Assembly (NCBI GenBank): GCA_031308135.1
Contig: JAHLJT010000631.1
Span: 264,324,925-264,388,924 of the forward strand
Reading direction: 5' to 3'
Source: Acheta domesticus
Taxonomy: Eukaryota; Arthropoda; Insecta; Orthoptera; Gryllidae
Length of the DNA stretch: 64,000 nucleotides
Made by a program: the position numbers and the translations under genes. The notes beneath the pieces were generated by a model. That model worked only from the letters and a program-made list of their open reading frames with translations, was not told the origin of the DNA and did not search any database. Positions 48,316 through 61,249 of this stretch are shown in pieces. Within the stretch, counting starts at the first letter, position 1. The number at the start of each line of letters is the position of its first letter.

Positions 48316-49499
48316 ATACAAAATAATAAAATCCTGAAAAAACAATGTATTCAAAAGAAATATACTTATACACACACAAAAATTACCCTGCAATAATACT
48401 GATAACTCAAGTATTCAAAATTATAAGACTATGTGATTATATACAAAATTATTTATAAATTCTGGAATCTAATTATTCCTTTTATAAACCTTTGTTATAC
48501 CACAAATAGCTATTATTAATTACTTCAAGTAATTATCGTAGTGTCTCTTCACAAAATATCAATCCAATCTTTTACTTGCTTTTAGCATTCACCAGCCTGG
48601 ATATTAATAGACTATGAGCTCATATCTTTACATGAAAGTTCACTAAAATATTCTAATTTTCAATCTGACAGTCTGTTTTAAACAATAGAATGAATTGTAT
48701 AAAGCACCATGCATTTGACTTGCAAGTAACTTCATATTATCAGATAGAAATTACTCTCATTTACTTCAAAGCTATAACTTTTGCAAATTGGTTCTTCCTC
48801 AATGTAAAGGAATCGTTTGAAAGCGCTCGCAGACTTACGAATTCCTTCAAGATCTTTTCTCTTGAAGTTCACCAGCTCGCCTCAGCGGTGTCTGCAATAT
48901 GCTGCGCCCTCCAGGTGGCTCGCCGCAAGGTTTGCTATCTTCCGGCCGGTGTCCACTGCATTGAAATTACTTCATCCAAGTATAAAATAAAAGCTGTTGG
49001 GTCGAATTTGTCCCATTAGAAATCGCATAATATTCACATACGGTTCCTTCCGGTTATACGTTAGCAATCCGTATAATTTCTCATTGAATTAGCATTTCAC
49101 AATCAATCATTTCATCACATGATCGTATGATCAATATAATATTAATACATATTAGCATTTATTCTAGACTATTTCCAAAAGTAATAACTTCATGATAAAG
49201 AATTTGTTACCTTTATTAAGCTTTTAGAATACTGATATACGCCAAAATCCACGCAGCTAAGGACTTTGCTCTTCAAGTTTCCACGTCGGCGCCTTGATCT
49301 AATATGCCGGGTTTCTTCCAGTTCTAGGCGAAAATCCCCAATATTTGAAGAAATTTCCTGATTGGCTGTGCACATTTACTGTGGAAATGCGATACTCGTT
49401 CTAACATGCTGTGGATAATCTCTGTGGGTTCGTCGTAACTTCGTCAATTTCTTATTTAGACACATCGCGTTGCGTCTGATGGTCGCAGTTTCAGATGTG

Positions 49500-49515
49500 A
49501 CCGCTAGGTGGCGGT
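49500..49515. promoter_or_regulatory. CTCF-like motif, block B2
   Basis: Same 16-base string as 30205-30220. Confidence 0.35.
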
Positions 49516-49984
49516 TACAAACCATCACACACATTCAAAAATGCATGTTTTTAAAAATTAATACAGGTTTTACAAATAGGTCTCATTAAAGATTGTAACA
49601 ATATTATAAATGAAAAAATTGTAGAAGATAGAATTAATAGTTTCTCAGAAAATTTTCCTTTTAGAAACGACAATTTAATACGGGACAGATACACCACTAT
49701 GGGGTGCCCTTAAGTTACAATAATATTATCTGAACATTAGCCTATGAATTTGCAATTACATGAGTACTTTCAATACCAAATCACTGGTACATCAGCACGG
49801 TTGTTTCAAAATTAAATATGCATGGTCTTGTTCACCAGATGTTTAACATGCATCGAAGATCAGAAATTGATTGAGATCCTATTGACAATCTAAACCCTCA
49901 TACAAATTTCCAGTTATTGGAAGAAATTCCAAGAGATTTAGAATTTGTTGCTTCTGTCACAGATACTAAATCAAAAGTACAATT

Positions 49985-50752
49985 AGTGGAGGTACAGAAT
50001 GGGACAGACTTTCCCGTTTTAGTTTTCTATTTCCTTTGGTCTCGGCTAGCTATTAGGACTTTCCACATACTCTTGCCAGCTGCATCGCCTCTCAAACTAT
50101 TTTTTTTTACATTTTTTTAAATTTTAGGTTTCCTAATAGTAGAACAGAAATATTATTTTAAAAATATTAAAGAAGAGTAAAACTTCTTCCTAAATGGCAA
50201 TTTTTAAAAAAAATTAGGAGCCGTTTCTCAAGTAAATGGAGTTTTAAAGACTACTGTAAATTCGAAATCTGAAGTTCTTTGAATTTTGAATAAATGAAAT
50301 TTGAACACCGAGTCAGATTTGCAGTTAAATGAAGAAGATGAAACTTGACGAAAGAAGTTCATGTAAAGTTTATGTAAAGTACACTCCAAAATTAAAACAT
50401 TGATTTAAAATTCAAAGAGCTACAACATCAGCCACATCGATAGGGAAGTTTTGGAGCCAATCGGCTGAACGGTTTAGCCGCTAGCGTTGTTCACAGACGG
50501 ACGGATAGATAGACTTTTTGCTATCAATCGACTTTTCGCTATCTAGGACCCAGAAAACATGGATTCTGGATATACAACACGTGTTAGAATTTTGCCCCCC
50601 CCCTAAATTTAGCAACAGAATTTATTCACTTTAAGCCCAGCAAATAAGAGTCCAGCAATAAGAGTTTTTCTGCCGACATTTCGCCGTTGTTTCGCGCAAC
50701 ATTACATAACTTTATCGCTACTGCGTAAGCTGTACCGAGAAAGTAAATATGT
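49985..50752 (+). mobile_element. Unclassified modular repeat family F, second member, block B2
   Basis: Haplotype copy of 30690-31455. The terminal hairpin is at 50709-50744, but one arm has a G-to-C change (GTACCGA for GTAGCGA) that breaks one pair. Confidence 0.6.
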
Positions 50753-51654
50753 GCAGTGGTGCTCGGAGGAAAACATAACAAAACCCTACGGAACTTTTTG
50801 TTCCGCAATTAAAATTCATCAGAACTAGGTTTGCGAAAATGATTATTGGGAAACCGGGAAAAACCCTGACCTAAGTGCAGTTACCTACGTTTCAGTAATA
50901 GTTGTGCGACCATCTCTTCTAGCTTACATTTCACCCGGAGGAAGGTCGCAGTGCGACGGCCGAAACGTTGATATCTCTGTCTAAAAAGCTTTATCTCCCG
51001 GACGGCAAAGATACTCCGAGAAAAACCGGACTATATATTTGGTTATTTAGTTACAAACCCGTCAGTGTTTTGCCATCTAATGGATGCGGGTAGAACTAAG
51101 GCCCAAATAAAAGAAAACTGTGTTTCACAGTTGTTTGTGAAAGGGTGATGTTGCCGAGAATTTTGTTCGCTATCACGTTACAATATAGCTACCACGACTG
51201 ATATTCTATTTACATGAACAACGAATTCAACATAAAATCGCGCTACTCGTTTTATAACAGCTAATATGACACTTGTGACATTGGAGTTATGACATTCAGT
51301 TTTTCTATAATATGAAGTGACAACATTGTGCAAGTGATCTTCTGTTGCGTATGATGCGACACTAACCTTATCACATGACTACTGTCAACCTCATTCTAAT
51401 TTTATCCGTAGTGCAGTCACCCTGTATAACAGTTGCATTTATTTGCTTAATTGTAATAGAGCCCGAAAGTTCAGATAATTATTTACCCAAAATAGGCACG
51501 CAAAATATATTTATTTTTATTAAAACATACCTGAAAAAAGGTATTTATTCTAGATAAAGCTGGGGTACAAAAAGGCATGTAAACAATGGAAAATCACATT
51601 TAAAAGAAATTATTGTTACTATATGTTGTATATAATAGTGGAACCCCGCAGACG

Positions 51655-51790
51655 TTGTTCTGCTTTCCCGTTCCATCTCCCTTTCTGTATGTCTCTCCTC
51701 CCTCTCTCTCCCCCTCTCACTCTCTGTCCCTGTCTCAGTCTGTCTCTGCATGTCTGTCTTTACCTCTCTCTGTCCCTCTCATTCACATTT
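51655..51790. repeat. CT-rich tract, block B2
   Basis: Copy of the tract at 32370-32515. Confidence 0.85.
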
Positions 51791-52204
51791 AGTCGCAGAT
51801 TCTGCATGTGAAGGAACAAAGCCTGTCGACATCATTGAAAAAATTTAAAACATTCATGGGTATTCTCTTTCTTTTCATTTAGATTTTTAACAAAATGCCT
51901 CTTATTCACAGAATGACAAAATACGACCATGCGTTCATGTTGACGAGATATATATCCAGCTTCTTCAAAATTTGTGAGAGGAGAAAAAAAAGCTAAATAA
52001 TGACATAAAAAGGGAGAGAAAGAATAGAACAAAGTGACAAAGGAAGCTAAAACAGCCAAAAAAGGCAAAATGAAATTCTACTAAAATAACTTCAGAAGCA
52101 CAATCAAGTGATTTATATTGTCAAAAGTCTTGCAATAGAAACAATAATAAAAAGGCATTTTGCCAAACGTCGGGGCTCCAATGATGCCAAATGTTTGAAA
52201 TGTT

Positions 52205-52480
52205 GAAGCGGACGGCTGCAGCTCCGTCTTGGCGGCTCCGCCCGCAGCGGCCGCGGGCGGCGCCGGAGGCTCGCATCACGGCCCCCATCGCTCTCCGAAA
52301 GCGCTCCCGGGCGGGGCGCGGCGCGGAGGGGCGGGGCGGCGGCGGACCGTTAAAATAACGGACGCGCGCGCCGTCGCAGGGATGCGAAGTGCGCCCTCCG
52401 GGCCCCGGCGGCGCAGGAGAGGGCGGGGGCGGAGCAGCCCTCGCACGGCTGCGATGAGCCATCTGACGGAGCAGCGCTCT
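52205..52480. promoter_or_regulatory. CpG-rich island with GC boxes, block B2
   Basis: Copy of 32925-33205, with one GGGGC unit fewer and small indels that move the reading frames. Confidence 0.35.
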
Positions 52481-54305
52481 CCGGACACTGTATTATTAAT
52501 CAGAGGAAGTGGTGCTAGGAATGGTTTCTGAGGTCGGGACTCTCGTGTTCGCTGTCTGGATGTGTACGTGGCAATTCGGCTCTTGGTGCTTAGTTCCTGC
52601 TGGATGATCGGATTGGTCAAGGAATTATTTAACATACGAAATGAACAAATTTGTTTAGTTTGATGTGAAGGAACTTCGTATTTATTTTAAACCATACGAG
52701 TTTTGACGATCTATTCCTATTGCCGTCTCCCTTCATTTTTATATTCTGGATCACTTCTTTACAAAGGCGTTCATAAAACTTCACTAATGTTCAAAGGAAT
52801 ATATTTGCGTGTCTATTTTTAGGAGTTCGACAGACACCACTCGTAACTGATTTTATTAACCACCAACTTTCTAAATAACTAATAACGTGTAATCAAGAAA
52901 AATGTATTTTTATGATCTTATTTTCATAGTATTGATATCTAATCAAACCATATAATAAATACTTGTAAACTTATCATAAAATTAAGAACCACAATAACGT
53001 TATATTGGATGGACAGTTGCGATTTCCTCTTTGCAGCTGTGTTGAGTGAAAATGAATACGTAGTGGGACTTGAACATTTTTAACAGTGGAAAGAAAATGA
53101 ATAAAACTTCCAGTGTGAATTTTGTTGTACATTTTGTTACACGGAAAACACTAAGGACTTTACTTCTAGTAGGTATTCTATTTTCTCTATTAAACAGTTT
53201 TGGGACATATTTTTATAGACACACATAATCTTTCAGTGTCGTCAATAGAAGAAGTGGTGATCAAAATAAATTTACGCAAGTGTGTACACTGATGTAGTAT
53301 ATGCTTTTATGTTGATGACAGTAGAAGTTTATATGTATATGAAATAACAATAGAAGTTTACATGTGTCTGAAATAATAATTGGTTTTGAAACCATTCAAT
53401 GCAAAAAAAGGAGTTATAAAATACTTTAAATGATAACATTTTCTCTCCCGTAAAATAGAAAGTCGACCTCTGAAATTTGGTACAGTGCGTGCATAATCAC
53501 CAAGGTATTTTACATTTTTTCTTTGAACATTTGCCATACTTTTGGGTTATACTAGAGCTCGTGTGTTTAAACAAACAATATCTTGAGGGTTCAATGTGAA
53601 GCGGACTTTATGAAGAGCATTGTGTACAATCTCCAGTTTTCCTAACGTTTCGCCTTATGTTTACTGGGAACTCTCACAAAAGCCTGTAGTTTGCATAGCA
53701 GATATGGGCAGGCCGAGAAAGCCTTGCAGTAACATGATCACAAGACCGCAGGCTTCCGTCCAACTGCCTTGCCTTTCCATAATATCCCTGGACCAGCCAA
53801 AGGGTTTTCATCTTTAACTTTGCCTCCTCCTAAGCAAATTAGAGGAAATAATTTCGTATTAACTACACGTGAATTATTAAAGCAGCAATTCCGCAGAGTA
53901 CGTTTTAACGGCCAGTTGATTCATGATATTTTATCTATTTCTATTGCTTGCAAAAAGCTAATATCAACAATTTCCGTTTTTAAATATTACATTTATCGCC
54001 TCTCCGATAGATGATTTTCATAAACACTATTCATTCCAAACCGAGAACAAAAACCATAAAACGTGTGTACAAAACATGTCACACGAAAAATACTACCTTT
54101 AACATCAAAATCACTTTTCATCCAATTCAACCTCATCCAAAAGACTGTATTGAAACTGAGAACTGTCTTAAAATGTGCAATCCGTTTATCTCCACATCAA
54201 TTTCGCTCACCTCTGTAGCGAGAGAACTAGTGTGCTAATGCACTTACGCATGCTCCGTTGCGATTCAATTATCTTTCACACGAAATTATGTTCCTCGCGC
54301 ATGAC

Positions 54306-54776
54306 TCCCCCCCCCCGCGTCCCGTCGTCCTCTCCGCCCGCGGCTCTGCCCGGCGCGCCTCTGGCCTGGCCTGGCCTGGCGGGGGCGGCTGCTGCCAGGC
54401 ACCGGGCGGTGGCGACCCGCGGGCGGCAAGTGGGCCGGAAACACGGCGACCCCTCTCCCGCTTCGGGGTGAACACGACGCGCTGCGGGCGACTCCCTGGC
54501 GGCGGTGGTGGCGGCGGCGGTGGCAGTGGCGAGGGTGGTGGTGATGGCGGGGGTGATGGCGGCGGCGGCAGCGGCGGAGGCGAAGGGGGAAGCGGTGGCG
54601 GTGGCGGTGGCGGTGGCGGTGGCGGTGGCGGTGGCGGTGGCGGTGGCGACGGCGGCAGCGGTGGCGGCGGCGGTGGCGGAGGCGGTGGCGGCGACGGAGG
54701 CGGTAGCGGTGACGGAGGCTGTGGCGGCGGCGAAGGCGGCGGCGGAGGCAGCGGCGGTGGCGGTGGAGGCAGTACT
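54306..54776. repeat. GGC-rich minisatellite block, block B2
   Basis: Includes about nine exact GGTGGC units at about 54594-54648. It is shorter than B1 (35027-35800) and the TGGCC run is reduced to about three units. The G-rich strand could form G-quadruplexes. Confidence 0.9.
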
Positions 54777-56029
54777 CAGTGGGCCCGAAGGATTTCGTAG
54801 CCCTCAGATACTGTCGTGGTTTTGGAACAGTATCAACAGAACACATGAAGAATACTTTATTATTGTTTACTGATACGCTATTGCTTGTTATTGTCTTCGA
54901 TAAAGAGCTCGATTTACGCTACGAACTTGTAAGCTACCTGGATCGAGAGGATTGTGGTTACGAAGAAAATATGAAAACGGTTGAATGTTCTCTGACGGAG
55001 AGGAAATGAGAGGGAATTATGAAAGGGAATTGTGGAGGGAAATATGAAAATACAAACCGAGTCAAGTTAAGATCTAGTTAATTGTACGTAAATCTGATTC
55101 ATTAACATGAGGTAAAAAATAAACCCCCTCAGAGCGTTAATACCGCGGGCGTTAACTGGTTCAATAATACAGCGGAGACAAGAAGCCCTCGTGCCAAAGA
55201 TCCTCTGGCGTTTTGTCGCCGCTCGATCGTTGCAGCCCTTATAAGGCCTTGGGTGCTAAATACCGATTGTAACAGTGAAAAATCAATATATTTCGGCTGG
55301 CAGAGACTATCATTTGTAGGCATTCCTTTCGAATGAAATTAAGACCGGCTGTCACAACAAAAGGTAAATAGAGTTAAAGAACATTGGATTTTCAGGGTTA
55401 ACGTTCTTGGATAAAACACCTCAGAAAAACTTTGTACCAATAACAGTAAAAATACATTAGTAATCCGCACTTTCAATACTTAATTTTCTATTTAACTTTT
55501 ATAAATTTTCAGCTCTTATTATGTTGGCTAGTAACGACCAAATACAATTTAAATGGAATATTTTGAAGATATATACAGAGCATCTTGCAAGCAACGAGAT
55601 TTTCCCTTATTCCATTGTGATTCCACGTGGAACATTCATGGATAAATGATTTAAACTTTTAAGAATTTATTGCTTTTTATTGTGGATTTAGGCCATGCAA
55701 GTAAGTTTAGCTTGAAACCACACAATCACATTGCTTGCAACAATTAATAGCTTAATGAATCTTTCATTATCTTCCATTTCTTTTTGCCAGTGATTACAAG
55801 CTCCGACGCTTAAGATTTGAGCCCTGTTATTGTTTCTATTGCAACTGGGACAACACGATCCGTTTGGAATCAGCGTGCGTCTGTGGCAGTGCGGTGTCGC
55901 GGGGGGTGGGGGGCGGGGCGCCTGTGTCCCTTGTGGCGGAGGCGGCCCAGAGGGCGCGCGGCTGTCAGCGGCAGCTTACGACCTGCGGCCGCGCGTCCGT
56001 CACGCCTTCCAAGCAGGCGCAGCCGCTGC

Positions 56030-56525
56030 CGCGCCCGCCACCCGCGCCTCTCCGCCGTCGCCCCCGCCCCCGCCCCGCCCCCCCGCCCCTGCCACAGCAC
56101 TCGCCCCGCTGCCGCCCTCGACACATCGCCGCCCCCACCCCCCGCCCGCGCCTCTCCGCCGTCACCCACGCCCCCGCCCCCACCGCCCCTGCCACAGCAC
56201 TCGCCCCGCTGCCGCCCTCGACACATCGCCGCCCCCGCCCCGCCCCGCCACCCGCCCCATCCCCACCGCCGCCCTCGCCACCGCCCCCTGCCACAGCACC
56301 CACCCCGCTGCCGCCCTCGACTCATCGCCGCCCCCGCCCCGCCTCGGCGGCCGCCCCCACCCCGCGACCGCCCCCCCGCCACCCGCTCCTGCCCCCGCCC
56401 CACCATCCACCCCATCCCCACCGCCGCCCTCGCCTTCGCCACCGCCCCTGCCACAGCACTCGCCCCGCTGCCGCCCTCGCCCCATCGCCGCCCCCGCTCC
56501 GCCCCATCCCGCCACCCGCTCCATG
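56030..56525. repeat. C-rich 100-bp-unit minisatellite
   Basis: The string GCCACAGCAC recurs at 56091, 56191, 56290 and 56450, each time followed by CCCGCTGCCGCCCTCG (first three then AC(A/T)CATCG). Steps are 100, 99 and 160 bases. The proline-rich open frames in all three plus frames are artefacts of the low-complexity sequence. Confidence 0.9.
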
Positions 56526-56526
56526 A

Positions 56527-58029
56527 AGCAACTTACATTTTGAGGCAAGAAATTAATATTCTCATTTCTATTATTACAAAGAAATTTATTTTTTAAATAT
56601 TCTCAAAATAACACCTATGGTTTTTATATTGTAATGTTTTTATAACTAACTAAAAATACTGAAAAACGTTTTACCAAACAAACTGCCATGAGAATTGAGG
56701 CGCCAGGAAACAATTCCGAGTATTTAACGAAACCAATTTCAATTAGCCCGTTACCGCGCTAGCTGAGTCTATTTATGGGTTCATGCTCAGTAACAATTCA
56801 CTTTCCTGCGATCAGCAAAATTGCACTTGAATTGTTTCAATGCTTTTCCAGTTTCTTTGTATGTGCTATTTCTTGTGTTGTATTTCCTTATATTTTTACT
56901 TCTACAAAAAATGATTCAAGATAAAGATTCAGTCTTCTTTATCACTTGCAAATAGATCCTTACAGTAAAACAATTTATTGGAGAGTTCTAGTGCCACGCG
57001 CAAAGTAACGGCGTTATGCTCTAACGATCACGTGACAGACCTTGAAGTCTTAACTTTTTACTTTAGACCTAAGGTACGACCTTATACCTTCATAAATGGT
57101 CCACGCCTGTAGGAGTCTCTAAGGTCACCTTCCAAACAACAATATGGCCGCTCTAAAAACAGGAAAGGTTTGCATTTTTCCCGCTCTGATAAACCAATTC
57201 TTGTATGTGAGACAGGTACAATTATTCCTTACCAACTTCACAATGCTGGCAACAATTAACTGGAAATGTTGGAGAGGTAACAAAAAATAAACTGAAATCA
57301 TATCTTCGGGTTAGCTTATGTCTTAGGCTCATAACGAACGCTGTTTTAAGATACTTCCTACATTCTCCAGAAAATCCTATTCCAAATTCCACTCTGCCTA
57401 CTCATCGCGGAGGACCACAAAATCTAAAACTCCGTGCTCAATGTAGATTTGTTTTGTTCTTGATTCGAATTGTGGTTTTAATGCTTCACCATTAGCCAAC
57501 TCTTTGTTTGTTTATTTGTTTGTTTGTTGGGTCAAAAACAGTGAAAAACTGTATATGACGAGTGGGGAAAGAGATTATCTGCGCACATTTTCTTGAGGCT
57601 CAGAATGAAGAAAAAAAAGAAAAAAAAGCAACATTTGAAAAACTAGAAACAAGAATTTAGAAAATAATTATTATTTTAGAAAAATAAAAATATGAAAAAT
57701 GTTTGAAAAAAATTTGAAAAATGTTATAGGAAATCAATTTCAACGGTAAATGAACTGCTTATTTGATTTTTCTGCATTGCTAACAAAATAGTAACTCTGA
57801 TATATTATGCAACTTCTTTGATAAACGCTTGGAATGCTTCTCTTGTTATAATGCATAATGCAATGTCGCCGTTGCTAAAACTCTCACGTTAGTCACGTGA
57901 TCAATAGAGTTTAAGGATGTCAGCTTACGTCTGGCGCTAAAACTCTCTTTTATCCCACCGTCTTAACCTAAAAATATTCATAAGCAGAAACGGCGCCACT
58001 CCTTTTTCCTCTCGTGCACCTCCTGGTGT
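56527..58029. other. No gene recognised, single copy
   Basis: AT-rich DNA. It contains a GTTT microsatellite at about 57503-57529 and an A-rich run near 57610-57720. Confidence 0.4.
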
Positions 58030-58200
58030 ACATCCTCTCAACTTGGGCGCGGCGGTGCGTCGCGCGCCTCGCACAGCTCCCACCTCCTAATTTGCGCGCG
58101 TAATTCCCCGAGCTGAGTGGCAGCAGATGGCGCGGGCGCTGGGCCGGTGCTGCGCGGGCAGGCGCCAGTGGCTCAGCCGCCTCCGCCGCCTCTCTGCTGC
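58030..58200. promoter_or_regulatory. GC-rich promoter-like segment
   Basis: CpG-rich sequence (GGCGCGGCGGTGCGTCGCGCG) leading into an ATG at 58117 or 58127. It resembles the GC-rich start of a gene, but the frames that follow are low-complexity, so no gene is called. Confidence 0.3.
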
Positions 58201-58790
58201 GACTGCCTCTTTCTTCTTCCCCACCTCCGATTCATCTGCGTGTGTATCCACCGCCGCCTCTTGCTCTTCTTTCTATTCATCCATTTACTCGTTGTCAATC
58301 CCTCCTCCGCTTCCTCTTCCCATTCTTCCTGTCCGTCGTCCTGCTGCGCCTCTTCCTGCGTCTTTACTCCTCCATTCTCGCCGCGTCTCTTCCACCTCTA
58401 TCTTCTTCCACACTTACGCTCCTTCATACCCTCCTCCTTCTCCTTCTCCCTCTCTTTCTCTTTCTCTTCCTCCTCCAGCTCCCCCTATGCCTTTCCGTTC
58501 CTGGCCACTTCCTTCGTTGCCCTTTGTTCTAACTTTTCTTCCGTCGTGTTCTCATTCTTTATCGTTTCTCCTCTTCTTCCTCCGATGGCTCCTTTCCATC
58601 CCTCTCTTCCTCTACCTTCCGCGCTTCTTTCTTTGTTTCTTCCTCCTCCACCTACTCATCTGTGCCTTCCTGTATCTATGTCTCCCCGTGTCAACCCTTC
58701 CCGTTTCACCTCCTCCTCCTCCGTTTCTATTTTGGACTCCGCCATCTCTCCTCCATCTCCCCCACCTCCGCCTCCGCCCTGTGTGCGCGT
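58201..58790. repeat. CT-rich low-complexity tract
   Basis: About 590 bases dominated by CTC, CCT and TCT. It stays open in several plus frames as serine-, leucine- and proline-rich sequence and as arginine/glutamate-rich sequence on the minus strand. No domain is visible. Confidence 0.75.
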
Positions 58791-59035
58791 CCGTGCCGGC
58801 GGCAGTGCCTTGCCTTGCATTTCCACCAACGCTAAAGCCCCGGTAGTGCAGAGATGCGACGCACACATTTCGCGCTCCAGAGCCCAAATTTCCCAGCACG
58901 TTGGAAGGAGCGATTATCCTGTCCTTACCTTGTTCACTGACTGCTTCCTCATATGCTCTAAGGATTTTGGCTAGTAATTGTTTGCAATTCAATTCTGGTT
59001 CAGAAATGTATTGGTTTAGTCTAGTGTCTAAATAT

Positions 59036-60090
59036 ACAGTAAAACTTCGTTAATCCGGACCTCTTTTAACTACGACGCATGGATAACTCGCCCCAGTTTT
59101 GGTTGATGATTGTGTGATTGTTAGTGATTCCGCGCTCATCAGTTGCTGAGGTCATAAGTAAGTGTAGTGCATGTTTTTCCACGAAGGCGGTGATCTTCCT
59201 CCGCTGGATGGCGAGATCCGGCACCGATCTACCGTCGGCCAGCGGGATTTTCCCATCCAGGTATCTCCCAGCGAAGGGATAATGCACCATCGGGCCAACC
59301 TGTAAACTTCCGATCGGTCTCTTGGCATGTGTGGTAGTGTAGTACGCGTTAGTGTATGTAAGGGAAGAGGATAGGACAACGAAATATTGTGCGCGGCACG
59401 AGGCCCGTTTGTTAGGGTACTGCTCCAGCATTCACCTGGTGTTGATCAGAGAAACCACGGAAAACAACCGATCAGAGAGACCAGCCACTAGAATTATCCT
59501 CGAGACAGCGACTTAATTCCATCTAGCAGACAAGCTGGTGTCGAAAATCCTGCCACCGCACCGTCGGGATCTAGGACTTAGGACCTCCACGACAGAGGCA
59601 TTATAGTGACATCAATTGATGATCTGAGCAACCTTTCCCTGTGCCACTTTTGGAGGAAAAGTGCGTAGTAAATGCAGATTTCGTTTACAGACGATAAATC
59701 ACAGTTTTCAGTAGGTAAAATTCACTTGCAAACGATCGAGTTCATTGCTCTCACCCCACCTGCCAACCATTTCCTTCCCCTCCCCCCGCCTCCTGCCACG
59801 GACCAACCACCGTGGGGAAACGGGAGGTGGCGAAGTGGCTCTGACGATGCCCTGGGCGCTCTTACGGACACCAACCAGTTTCTACTGATGCATATGGTGT
59901 ACAGTGTGAATACATATTACAATGAGTTTTTAGGTGAAAATATACTGATAATAATTTTTAAACTCAATTAAATATATGGTTGGTAAGCCCATATTCTTTT
60001 TTATCTTGTTCCTCATTCTTCGGATAACCTGAATTTTGGGATTGGCCCCAGCTCCAGTTTAGCTGATATAACGTGATTCTTCTCTCCGTA
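59036..60090. mobile_element. pogo/Tigger-like transposon remnant
   Basis: Begins TACAGTAAAACTTCGTTAAT then CCGGACC, a pattern typical of Tigger-type inverted ends after a TA target. A minus frame 59066-59431 includes QRRKITAFVEK, reminiscent of the C-terminal tail of such transposases. Near 60020-60090, CGGATAACCTGAATTTT and CTGATATAACGTGATTCT may be the decayed opposite end. The transposase core is not recognisable. The right limit is a guess. Confidence 0.4.
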
Positions 60091-60299
60091 TCTTTATGGC
60101 GAGACTAACTATTGCCTCGCGAAAGTTTTTGCCAGATCAGATCTAAATATTTTTAGTGTATTTTAAGAATATTTTAAGAATGCTTACTAAGTTGACATTC
60201 TTGAATAATTTGTATGGCTTTGAGAGTTTGTGTATACGCTTAAAATGGTCGTCATTTCAAAACATTATTTTTGAAACGTCTAAAACCTGCAAACTTCAA

Positions 60300-60834
60300 A
60301 AAAACTGTGCCGCAAAGATCAAGTTACAATCACCAGAATTAGATCAGAACACACGAGGCTTACTCACCTCTGCCTAATAAACAGGAATACTCCCCCAATT
60401 TGTAATATATGTAATGAACAAATAACAATAATACATATTATTCAGGAATGTCCTATGTACAATCAATCCCGCCAATCAATTTTACAGAACTTTAATTCTG
60501 ACGCTTTACTTTATTCAAGCTCCCTACAAGAAAAAATTTTAACATTTTGCAAATCAATTAATGTCGAACTGTAAAACAATCTGTAATATTGTTTTTAAGC
60601 ATACGTACTGTGTAAATTATCACATGTAGTATAATATTTCCAACCCCTGGTATAATACAAACTGTAATGTCTCACAATTCACTGAACAAAAATGTATAAT
60701 TGTAAAAAAAATGTTACCATGCTATGTAAACTTACAGAACTTTGTAAACTTAATGTATGTACCTTATTGTAAAATTACAGAATAGTCACTAATAGCCTCG
60801 CAGTTGATGCGACTATAAATAAATAAATAAATAA
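60300..60834 (+). pseudogene. 3' end of a Jockey-clade LINE
   Basis: A 5'-truncated element. A plus frame from about 60310 ends at a stop near 60570 and reads RKDQVTITRIRSEHTRLTHL, then CNICNEQ, a histidine, and ECPMYNQSR. The TRL.H motif and the C-x2-C ... H-x4-C pattern mark the C-terminal region after reverse transcriptase in Jockey-type LINEs. A 3' untranslated part of about 260 bases follows and ends in GTTGATGCGAC (60803-60813) and an AATA repeat tail, the usual end of such elements. It cannot be mobile by itself. Confidence 0.8.
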
Positions 60835-61249
60835 TTTTTGTTTAAGGAATATTATTTTTTTCAACTAATACCTATAAAGTTATTTTTATTCTATTACACT
60901 TGCAGCTTCATCCTTGGATATTAAATTTCTTCATACCTACTTATAAAATATAATCGTTGTAAAATACGAAACATATTTTGGTCTATTAATGATAAGAATA
61001 ACGAAAAATTATACGGAGTAACGCCAAACCTACTAAGTTAGTTGTTAAGAATATTAACTTCTACAGTTACATTACAGTTAACTGTAGTGTTTACAGTTCG
61101 TTTAAGGAGTACCTGCAATTCATCGAGCATTGCAGTCACAATAATCACAAAATGTCTTTCAAGGATATAAATTACACCAATTATGTAACTGATTTCTTAT
61201 CTATTTGTTCATCGGCTCATGAAATCAAACGGGTGGATGGAGTCCTCTC
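60835..61249. other. No gene recognised
   Basis: AT-rich DNA after the LINE tail. Nothing supported. Confidence 0.4.

Larger units (their letters stand above)
48316..56107. repeat. Block B, copy 2, right part
   Basis: Resumes the alignment to block B1 from 29020 to 37124. It contains the second copies of the CTCF-like motif, family F member, CT tract, CpG island and GGC minisatellite. Beyond about 56107 the sequence is single copy in this window. Confidence 0.9.

Noticed and set aside
55817..56596. Proline-rich open frames of up to 259 codons
   Set aside because: They lie in a C-rich minisatellite open in all three plus frames, with no domain and low complexity.
58117..58974. 285-codon frame starting near a GC-rich segment
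   Set aside because: The sequence is CT-rich low complexity and other frames are also open (239 and 126 codons). No recognisable protein feature beyond biased composition.
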